32,434 bases of DNA from JAWVZU01 sp033722075 (GTDB lineage Bacteria; Pseudomonadota; Gammaproteobacteria; Xanthomonadales; SZUA-38): positions 1 through 32,434 of the forward strand of contig JAWVZU010000012.1 in assembly GCA_033722075.1 (NCBI GenBank). The letters are read 5' to 3'. The translations under genes were made by a program, and so were the position numbers. This document shows, piece by piece, positions 7,411 to 13,649 of this stretch. How positions within the stretch are numbered: the first letter of the stretch is position 1; the number at the start of each line of letters is the position of its first letter. Below the pieces are notes generated by a model. It was given only the letters and a program-made list of their open reading frames with translations, searched no databases and had not been told where the DNA came from.

Positions 7411-8060
7411 TCATCCAGCTGCATGAGACGCCGCACCTCGCCCAGCGGGATCCCCCGCGTGTAGGTGTACAGCAGATTGTTGGGCTCGAAGGGCCCGCGC
7501 TCGACCGGCTCCGCCTGGTAATCCGTTTCAAGTTCTTCGATCTGGGCGCGGGTGAAATCGGTCGCATCGACGACAGCAGCGGGATCGGCATAGGTCTGTC
7601 TTTCCGCCAGTTCCTCCGGCAGGTCCAGCCCCTTTACCGGGTAAAGCACGGCGTAGCGATTTTCGCTGGTGACCAGTACCGGAATGCGGCAGGCCGGGGC
7701 GACGCCGCGGTAGACTTCTTCTTCCTTCGGGTCGGCCCGAAGCAGCACCAGGAATCGCGCACCTTCGAAAACGAACGGATCCGGCTCGGGGTAATAGCAC
7801 GCGCTTTCCGCCAGCCCCTGTTCCTTGACCTCGATCCAGTCGCCCCGCGCAACATCGCCCTTGTAGGGGATGAGGATCTCCAGGAAAGCCGAGCCGGAGG
7901 AGGGAAAACTGCGGGTTTTCTCGTAGTCGACCTGCTCCACCCGCACAACCGCGATGAGATCGGCCTCGTCGGCCAGTTCGGCGAGGCTCGGCGCACCGTG
8001 AGCGGCACCGAGGAGTCCCGCGGCCAGCACAGAAATCCAGATTAGTCGTCGATCGAACAT
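7395..8060 (-). CDS. Secreted protein of unknown function, last gene of the SCO1/psd operon
   Basis: A 221-residue protein with signal peptide (MFDRRLIWISVLAAGLLGAAHG, probable cleavage after AHG or nearby). The mature part starts SLAELADEADLIAVVRVEQV and contains EILIPYKGDVARGDWIEVKE, ACYYPEPDPFVFEGARFLVLL and CRIPVLVTSENRYAVLYPVKG. This pattern (an 'ADLI' opening, a 'kGd...w' turn, two conserved cysteines) recalls small secreted beta-sandwich proteins, but I do not recognise a named family. The start at 8060 is supported by GGAGG six bases upstream and by the signal peptide. It overlaps the end of the radical SAM gene by 19 bases, so translation is likely coupled. No catalytic motif is visible. 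Confidence 0.7.
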   Translation of the reverse strand: MFDRRLIWISVLAAGLLGAAHGAPSLAELADEADLIAVVRVEQVDYEKTRSFPSSGSAFLEILIPYKGDVARGDWIEVKEQGLAESACYYPEPDPFVFEGARFLVLLRADPKEEEVYRGVAPACRIPVLVTSENRYAVLYPVKGLDLPEELAERQTYADPAAVVDATDFTRAQIEELETDYQAEPVERGPFEPNNLLYTYTRGIPLGEVRRLMQLDEATGN

Positions 8061-8980
8061 GATCCGCCTCCGAGTACGCAGAACTTGGCACAGTGGGGAT
8101 GGTTGAGCTTCACCGCCCGCCAGGCTTCCGTCAAGGTCTCGCCCAGTTCGAAGCGGGGGTCGTAGGGAAGCAACGTACAGGCCACCACCACGGGGTTCGG
8201 GGCACCCTTGCGCTTGATTACCATGCGGGAGGTGGCACACATCATCTCGTCCGGCGAGCGGCCGAGGATGCGCCAGCAGTCGGTCGTGATCTCCGGGACC
8301 TCGGCTTCTTCGTCCATTTCCGGGAACAGGACCAGGCGCGCCGGATTGTCCGGGTCGATGGCGATGTCCTCACGTTCGAACAGGGCGGCGTAGCCGGCGC
8401 GCAACTCGGCTTCACTCTCGCCCCAGTAGGTTCGTCCGGCGGCACTCAGGTGAAACCCCTGTTCGGACAGCCATTCGAGTCCCAGCAGCATCGGCTTCCA
8501 GCTGCGCGGTCCGCGCTCCAGTTCATGTTGCTCCGGTGAGTAGTGATCCACGGAAACGCGGATCTCGAGCCGTTTGCCGTAGGTTTCCTTGAGCGCCAGC
8601 AACTCATCCCCGCACTTCATCATCGGCCGCATCGCATTGGTCAGCACCAGGCAGGAAAAGCCGCGCTCCAAGGCGTCGCTCAGCATCATCAGCAGGTCGG
8701 GATTCATGAAGGGCTCACCGCCGGTGAATCCGATTTCTCGGGTTCCCATGCCGCCCGTTTCAATCTCGTCCAGGTAGCGGGCAACCTCATCTGCGGCCAG
8801 ATACACCAGGCGGTCGTTGCTCGGGCTGGACTCGATGTAACAGTTCTCGCAGGTCAGGTTGCACAAGGTGCCGGTGTTGAACCACAGCGTCTCCAGCCGA
8901 ACCGGATCCACCTGCGCCCGGGTCTTCCCGTCGGCGGTCCGGTCCGGGTCCACGAAGCGCGTTCGAACGGTCATTTCCAT
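8042..8980 (-). CDS. Radical SAM protein with extra C-terminal cysteines
   Basis: A 312-residue enzyme with the radical SAM cluster motif CNLTCENC (Cys40, Cys44, Cys47; CX3CX2C) followed by the glycine-rich TGGEPFMNPDLL, which binds S-adenosylmethionine. Further cysteines occur in the C-terminal half (TDCWRILG, MMCATS, VVACTLL) and in the tail HCAKFCVLGGGSC, suggesting one or more auxiliary iron-sulfur clusters as in SPASM/twitch-type enzymes. The substrate is unknown. It follows psd: the psd TGA overlaps an internal ATGA at 8974. I favour the ATG at 8980, two codons upstream, which has GAGG about ten bases before it; 8974 is the alternative. It may act on a peptide or protein, since SPASM-type enzymes often do, and a secreted protein is encoded next, but that link is inference. 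Confidence 0.8.
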   Translation of the reverse strand: MEMTVRTRFVDPDRTADGKTRAQVDPVRLETLWFNTGTLCNLTCENCYIESSPSNDRLVYLAADEVARYLDEIETGGMGTREIGFTGGEPFMNPDLLMMLSDALERGFSCLVLTNAMRPMMKCGDELLALKETYGKRLEIRVSVDHYSPEQHELERGPRSWKPMLLGLEWLSEQGFHLSAAGRTYWGESEAELRAGYAALFEREDIAIDPDNPARLVLFPEMDEEAEVPEITTDCWRILGRSPDEMMCATSRMVIKRKGAPNPVVVACTLLPYDPRFELGETLTEAWRAVKLNHPHCAKFCVLGGGSCSIDD

Positions 8981-9804
8981 CGGCCAATCGCCTCGCCCAT
9001 CTGTACCGGCTGTTCCTGGGTGAGCCCGGTCCATTCCATCGTCCCTTCGCGGCAAAGTACGATCACCGTAGACCCCATGTTGAAGCGGCCCATTTCCTCT
9101 CCGCGCTGGAGCAGTGCCCCGGCTTCGAACGTTTCGGTCACGACTCGCCGTCCATGTCCGCATTCGCCGCCCCAGACGGTTTCCATGCCGGAGACCAGCA
9201 TGGCGCCGACGAGGATCACCGCGACCTCGCCATGATCGGTTTCGAAGCAGCAGATCAGACGCTCGTTTCGTGCAAACAGGTTGGGGACGTTGGCCACCGT
9301 CAGGGGAGACACGCTGAAGAGTCTGCCCGGCACGTAGATCGTCTCGGTCAGGCGCCCGGTCACCGGCATGTGAACCCGGTGGTAGTTGCTGGGGGCCAGG
9401 TAGATGGTCGCGAAATGGCCGTTCTCGAAGATTTCAACCAGGTCGGTGCGTTCGGCCAGCAGCGCCTGAAGCGTGAAATGGCGACCCTTCGCCTGGAGGA
9501 GCGTTTCCGCCTCGATCTTGCCGGCCTGACTGATCTTCCCGTCGCTGGGACAGGCCAGCACATCACCGCTCGCAATGGGGCGTGCATCGGCGGTCAGCTC
9601 CCGGGTAAAGAAGTCGTTGAAATGGACGTACTCGTCGGGCGCCCGCCGGACAGCCTCCTGCGTATCGATGCGAAACACCCACGTGATGACGCGAATCAGC
9701 AGGTTCTTCCACGGGGTCCAGGTCCAGCGGACCGCCACGTAGACCAGCCGGGAGAGCAGGTGGTGGGGCAGCAGGTACTGCAGGGCAACAAACAATCGCT
9801 TCAT
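8971..9804 (-). CDS. psd: Phosphatidylserine decarboxylase proenzyme
   Basis: The 277-residue protein converts phosphatidylserine to phosphatidylethanolamine at the inner membrane. It carries the self-cleavage motif NMGSTVIVL, where cleavage before Ser245 would make the pyruvoyl group of the alpha chain. The active-site CPSDGKI segment and the YHRVHMPVTGRL block are also present. Length and motifs match type I bacterial Psd; the common LGST is here MGST, an accepted variant. It follows the SCO1 gene by 18 bases and overlaps the radical SAM gene at its 3' end, so it is the second gene of a four-gene minus-strand unit. The start ATG at 9804 lacks a strong Shine-Dalgarno but leads directly into the conserved N-terminal region. 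Confidence 0.95.
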   Translation of the reverse strand: MKRLFVALQYLLPHHLLSRLVYVAVRWTWTPWKNLLIRVITWVFRIDTQEAVRRAPDEYVHFNDFFTRELTADARPIASGDVLACPSDGKISQAGKIEAETLLQAKGRHFTLQALLAERTDLVEIFENGHFATIYLAPSNYHRVHMPVTGRLTETIYVPGRLFSVSPLTVANVPNLFARNERLICCFETDHGEVAVILVGAMLVSGMETVWGGECGHGRRVVTETFEAGALLQRGEEMGRFNMGSTVIVLCREGTMEWTGLTQEQPVQMGEAIGRWK

Positions 9805-9822
9805 GGGCTGAGTCTTCGGTGG

Positions 9823-10455
9823 TCAACCAGCCAGCAGCCGGGCCAGATCTTCGGCAATGGCGCCCGGCTCGGCGGGCGGCCGAAAGAGCCCGACCAGGCG
9901 GCCGTCCGGGTCGACGATGAGTATCGAGGCGCTGTGATCCACCGTGTAGTCCCGGTCGCCGGGTTCGTGCTCCGCGACGAAATAGGCGATGCCGACGTTG
10001 CGGGTGAAAGCCTCGAGCATGGCCGGGTCGCCCGTCGCACCATGAAAGGTTGGATCGAAGAAGCGCACGTATTCGTCGAGTTTTTCGAGGTCATCCCGTT
10101 CCGGGTCGACCGAAATCAGTGTGACCTGCGGCGCCTCCAGCCCGGCATCGACCAGCCTGCTGCGCACGTCGGCAAGTACGGCCAAGGTATTCGGGCAGAT
10201 GTCGGGGCAATGGGTGAACCCGAAGAAGAGCAGGTCCCACTGGCCCTCGAGGCTCGCCGGCGTAAACGGTTGACGGTCGCCGCCGGTCAACTCGAAGTGG
10301 TCGATGGTGCGCGGTTCGGGGTAGAACAATGCGCTGTTCCAGGCGGCTGCGGCGGAGTGACGCTGGCCGAACCAGACCCCGGCCAGGCCGGCTGCAAAGG
10401 CAAGCAGGACGATGGCGAGCGTGGCGAACCTGGTGGTACCGGATTGGGTTATCAT
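9823..10455 (-). CDS. SCO1/SenC-family copper chaperone-like thioredoxin-fold protein
   Basis: A 210-residue membrane-anchored protein. Residues about 10-30 are a hydrophobic anchor (FATLAIVLLAFAAGLAGVWFG), and the rest is a periplasmic thioredoxin-like domain. The metal-binding residues of the family are present: Cys83 and Cys87 in THCPDICPNT (CX3C) and His174 in YTVDHSASIL. Sco proteins deliver copper to the CuA site of cytochrome c oxidase or act as thiol reductants. It is the first gene of the minus-strand unit with psd. The ATG at 10455 is separated by only eight bases from a perfect TATAAT, so its mRNA may be nearly leaderless. The GTG start of prmB lies 37 bases away on the other strand. 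Confidence 0.9.
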   Translation of the reverse strand: MITQSGTTRFATLAIVLLAFAAGLAGVWFGQRHSAAAAWNSALFYPEPRTIDHFELTGGDRQPFTPASLEGQWDLLFFGFTHCPDICPNTLAVLADVRSRLVDAGLEAPQVTLISVDPERDDLEKLDEYVRFFDPTFHGATGDPAMLEAFTRNVGIAYFVAEHEPGDRDYTVDHSASILIVDPDGRLVGLFRPPAEPGAIAEDLARLLAG

Positions 10456-10463
10456 GCGCGCGG

Positions 10464-10469
10464 ATTATA
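10464..10469 (-). promoter_or_regulatory. -10 element TATAAT for the SCO1 operon, overlapping a possible prmB -10
   Basis: The minus strand reads TATAAT at 10469-10464, eight bases before the SCO1 ATG; no good -35 is seen at normal spacing. The same bases on the plus strand contribute to TATAGC (10467-10472), 17 bases after TTGGGT (10444-10449), which would place a start site just ahead of the prmB GTG at 10493. The two promoters may therefore be back to back. Assignment is by pattern only. Confidence 0.4.
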
Positions 10470-10492
10470 GCAGTGATGCAATTCCGAAAAGC

Positions 10493-11434
10493 GTGAAGAT
10501 ACCCGGCCCGACAACCGGTTTGCGGACCATTCGTGACTATATCCGCTGGGGCACCTCGGCCCTCAACCGTGGCGGGGTGTTCTGCGGTCATGGGATGGGT
10601 GACACGGTGGACGAGGCGGCCTATCTGGTCGCCCACGCCGTAGCGCTCGCGCCGGTGGTCCCGGAAGGCTTTCTCGATTCGGCGCTGACGCCGGAAGAGC
10701 GTGCCGGGATCGAGGCCCTGGTTGAAAAGCGCATTGCGACCCGGCGACCCGCGGCCTATCTGACCGGCGAGGCCTGGTTTGCGGGCCTTCGTTTTCACGT
10801 CGATGAGCGCGTCCTGGTGCCGCGCTCGCCCATCGCGGAGCTTATCGAGGCCGGCATGGCACCCTGGTTGACCACCGGGCAACCCAGGGTCCTGGACCTG
10901 GGAACGGGTTCGGGTTGCATTGCCGTTGCCTGCGCGGTGCACCTGGACGCGGTGGTCGATGCGGTCGACCTGTCCGCCGACGCACTGGAGGTTGCCGCGC
11001 TCAATGTCGCCGACTACGGCCTGCAGGAAAGCGTGCGCCTGATCCGGTCCGATCTCTTTGCGGGGCTGTCCGGTCGGCGTTACGATCTCATCATCACCAA
11101 TCCGCCCTACGTCGGGGCCGAGGAAATGGCCCAGCTTCCAGATGAGTACCGTCATGAGCCCGATCTCGGGCTGCGTTCCGGAGCGGACGGGCTGGACATT
11201 CCGCTGCGCATCCTGGCGGAAGCCGGCAACCATCTCGATCCGGACGGCACCTTGTTTCTCGAAGTGGGTGCGACGGCGCCAGTGCTGGATGACGCGCTTC
11301 CGGAAGCCGGGTTCGAATGGCTCAGTTTCGAGCGTGGCGGCGACGGCGTGGCCGCCATCGGGGCCGAGCAGTTGGCGGCGATCCGGTCGGACGTCGAGGC
11401 GCTTTTGCAACAGCGGGAGAGGCATGGCCAGTAA
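10493..11434 (+). CDS. prmB: Ribosomal protein L3 N5-glutamine methyltransferase
   Basis: With the GTG start at 10493 the product has 313 residues, close to the 310 of E. coli PrmB, which methylates the glutamine of ribosomal protein L3. It shows the family N-terminus (LRTIRDYIRWGTSAL, then GHGMGDTVDEAAYLV), the RVLVPRSPI motif, the SAM-binding loop LDLGTGSGCIAVA and the catalytic NPPYV (about residues 203-207) shared by glutamine methyltransferases. PrmC/HemK is the close relative, but RVLVPRSPIAELIE and the GHG segment favour PrmB. An upstream in-frame ATG at 10454 exists but would overlap the SCO1 start and add residues that do not match the family. The next gene, aroC, begins 11 bases before this gene ends. 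Confidence 0.9.
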   Translation: MKIPGPTTGLRTIRDYIRWGTSALNRGGVFCGHGMGDTVDEAAYLVAHAVALAPVVPEGFLDSALTPEERAGIEALVEKRIATRRPAAYLTGEAWFAGLRFHVDERVLVPRSPIAELIEAGMAPWLTTGQPRVLDLGTGSGCIAVACAVHLDAVVDAVDLSADALEVAALNVADYGLQESVRLIRSDLFAGLSGRRYDLIITNPPYVGAEEMAQLPDEYRHEPDLGLRSGADGLDIPLRILAEAGNHLDPDGTLFLEVGATAPVLDDALPEAGFEWLSFERGGDGVAAIGAEQLAAIRSDVEALLQQRERHGQ

Positions 11435-12530
11435 TACTTTCGGCAAACTGTTTGCCGTGACCACCTTCGGCGAGAGTCACGGTCCGGCCATAGGCTGCGT
11501 GATCGACGGCTGTCCTCCCGGACTTGCAATCACCGTCGAGGAGATCAAGGCGCAGCTCGTGCGGCGCGCGACGGGGCGCAGTCGGCACACGTCTCAGCGG
11601 CGCGAGGCGGACGACGTGGAGATCCTGTCCGGCATGTTCGAGGGGCAGACCACGGGCACGCCGATTTGCCTGCTGATCCGCAATACCGATGCGCGGCCCC
11701 GCGATTACGGCAATATCAAGGATCAGTTCCGGCCCGGGCATGCGGACTATACCTATCTCGCCAAGTACGGGGTGCGCGATTACCGTGGCGGCGGCCGGTC
11801 GTCGGCAAGGGAGACCACCATGCGAGTCGCCGCGGGTGCGTTCGCACGCAAATATCTGCAGGAGAAGCTCGGGATCGAGGTTGCCGGCTACCTGGCCCAG
11901 CTGGGTCCGCACAAGCCGCGCCGCCGGGACCTCTCCACGGTGGACGACAATCCCTTCTTCTGTCCCGATCCGGCACTCGTGCGAGAGCTTGAAAAGTACA
12001 TGGATGGGCTGCGCAAGTCGGGAGATTCCGTCGGCGCCCGGGTCAACGTCGTGGCCCAGAACGTGCCGCCCGGCTGGGGCGAGCCCGTCTACGGCAAGCT
12101 CGATGCCGACCTCGCCCAGGCGATGATGAGCATCAATGCGGTCAAGGGCGTGGAGATTGGCGCCGGGTTCGACAGTGTCGAACAACGCGGGACCGAGCAT
12201 CGCGACGAGATCACGCCCGACGGGTTCCTGAGCAACCATGCAGGGGGCATTCTCGGGGGCATCTCCAGTGGCCAGGACATCATGGTCAGCATGGCGCTCA
12301 AGCCGACCTCCAGCCTGCGCCTTCCGGGCCGGACCGTCGACGTGCACGGGCAGCCGGTGGAAATCGTCACCAAGGGGCGGCACGATCCCTGCGTAGGCAT
12401 TCGCGCCACGCCCATCGCCGAGGCGATGCTCGCCCTGGTGCTCATGGATCATTACCTGCGCCATCGCGCGCAGAACGCGGATGTGGAACCCCCCATGCGC
12501 ATTCCGGCTGGACAAGGAGAGCTGCGATGA
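11424..12530 (+). CDS. aroC: Chorismate synthase
   Basis: The 368-residue enzyme makes chorismate from 5-enolpyruvylshikimate-3-phosphate using reduced FMN, the last step of the shikimate pathway. Signatures are present: FGESHGPAIGCVIDGCPPG at the N-terminus, FRPGHADYTYLAKYGVRDY, then GGGRSSARETTMRVAAGAFA with FMN- and phosphate-binding residues, and the C-terminal DPCVGIRATPIAEAM. The ATG at 11424 is chosen because it begins MASNTFGKLF, the family start, with GGGAGAGG just upstream; the frame is open further upstream but runs antiphase through prmB. It overlaps prmB by 11 bases and asd by 4 (ATGA), consistent with one translationally coupled unit. Confidence 0.97.
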   Translation: MASNTFGKLFAVTTFGESHGPAIGCVIDGCPPGLAITVEEIKAQLVRRATGRSRHTSQRREADDVEILSGMFEGQTTGTPICLLIRNTDARPRDYGNIKDQFRPGHADYTYLAKYGVRDYRGGGRSSARETTMRVAAGAFARKYLQEKLGIEVAGYLAQLGPHKPRRRDLSTVDDNPFFCPDPALVRELEKYMDGLRKSGDSVGARVNVVAQNVPPGWGEPVYGKLDADLAQAMMSINAVKGVEIGAGFDSVEQRGTEHRDEITPDGFLSNHAGGILGGISSGQDIMVSMALKPTSSLRLPGRTVDVHGQPVEIVTKGRHDPCVGIRATPIAEAMLALVLMDHYLRHRAQNADVEPPMRIPAGQGELR

Positions 12531-13549
12531 GTCGGACTTTCGATGTGGCCGTGGTCGGCGCGACCGGCGCGGTGGGTGAGACGATGATTTCGATCCTGGA
12601 GGAACGGTCCTTTCCCGTCGGGGAACTGCACGCCCTGGCCAGCGCCGATTCGGCCGGCAAGCAGGTCTCCTTCTGCGGTCGTCAGGTCCGGGTCCGGGAC
12701 CTCGCGGAATTCGATTTCAGCCGGGTTCAGCTGGCCCTGTTCTCGGCCGGCGGCGCGGTGTCCCGGGAATACGCCCCGCTGGCCGCGTCGGCGGGCTGTG
12801 TCGTGGTCGACAATTCATCCGAGTTTCGCTATGACGACGACGTTCCGCTGGTCATTGCGGAGGTCAATCCCGAGGCGCTGGGCGGCTTTGCTGCGCGCAA
12901 CATCGTGGCCAACCCCAACTGCTCGACGATGCAGATGATCGTCGCGCTCGCCCCCATCCACAAGGCGCTGGGAATCGAGCGCATCACCGTTGCCACCTAT
13001 CAGAGCGTGTCCGGAGCCGGCCGGCGGGGCATGCAGGAACTGGCCGCGCAGACGACCGCCCTGCTGAACCTGAAGCCGGTATCGGTCGACGCGTTTCCGG
13101 ACCAGATTGCGTTTAATGTGATCCCGCACATAGATTCGTTCCAGGAAAACGGCTATACCCGGGAGGAAATGAAGCTCGTCTGGGAAACCCACAAGATTCT
13201 TGACGATCCCGACATCGCCGTCAGTCCTACCGCCGTGCGAGTCCCCGTCTTCTACGGGCACAGTGAGGCGGTCTACCTCGAGACCCGGGATGCCGCAGAG
13301 CTCGAGACGATCCGGGCACTGCTGGAGAGCGCGCCGGGCGTTCAGGTCATTGACGATCCGGTCGGTCAGCTTTACCCGACGCCGGTGAAGCACGCCACGG
13401 GAAAGGATCCGGTTTTTGTCGGCAGGATACGCCGCGACCTGAGCCATCCGCGTGGTTTCAACCTCTGGATCGTGGCCGACAATGTCCGCAAGGGTGCGGC
13501 GCTGAATGCCGTTCAACTTGCCGAACTCTTGGTAAATCATCATTTATAA
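12527..13549 (+). CDS. asd: Aspartate-semialdehyde dehydrogenase
   Basis: The 340-residue enzyme reduces aspartyl phosphate to aspartate semialdehyde, the branch point to lysine/diaminopimelate, threonine and methionine. The NADP-binding loop GATGAVGETM is at residues 11-20. The catalytic cysteine is Cys132 in NPNCSTMQ, and the GHSEAVY block supplies substrate contacts. The indel pattern matches the class shared with Gram-positives and Pseudomonas-type Asd rather than the E. coli enzyme. The start is fixed by the ATGA overlap with aroC and the AAGGAGAG ribosome site a few bases upstream. fimV follows after 100 bases, an order found in Pseudomonas-type genomes. Confidence 0.93.
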   Translation: MSRTFDVAVVGATGAVGETMISILEERSFPVGELHALASADSAGKQVSFCGRQVRVRDLAEFDFSRVQLALFSAGGAVSREYAPLAASAGCVVVDNSSEFRYDDDVPLVIAEVNPEALGGFAARNIVANPNCSTMQMIVALAPIHKALGIERITVATYQSVSGAGRRGMQELAAQTTALLNLKPVSVDAFPDQIAFNVIPHIDSFQENGYTREEMKLVWETHKILDDPDIAVSPTAVRVPVFYGHSEAVYLETRDAAELETIRALLESAPGVQVIDDPVGQLYPTPVKHATGKDPVFVGRIRRDLSHPRGFNLWIVADNVRKGAALNAVQLAELLVNHHL

Positions 13550-13550
13550 T
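13545..13550 (+). promoter_or_regulatory. TATAAT element at the asd stop, possible fimV promoter
   Basis: A perfect TATAAT overlaps the asd stop codon, about 100 bases ahead of the fimV start. The best -35 candidate, TTGCCG at 13518-13523, has a 21-base spacer, longer than ideal. The leader that follows is A/T-richer than its surroundings (TTTCTAAATAGTTTCAGG region). It could provide fimV with its own transcription within the larger block. Confidence 0.3.
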
Positions 13551-13649
13551 CTATAGTTGTGGCCGTAACATGAGACGGTTTCTAAATAGTTTCAGGTAAC
13601 TTTCCTTGAACCTTGGGTGGTGACTTGCTTGCTGTGGGGGCGCACGCCG

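Noticed and set aside
9154..10470. Plus-strand open frame of 438 codons across psd and SCO1
   Set aside because: It is antiphase to two genes with clear catalytic motifs on the minus strand and has no domain of its own.
11058..11423. N-terminal extension of chorismate synthase
   Set aside because: The extra 122 codons run out of phase through prmB; family members start with the residues beginning at 11424, which also has a ribosome site.
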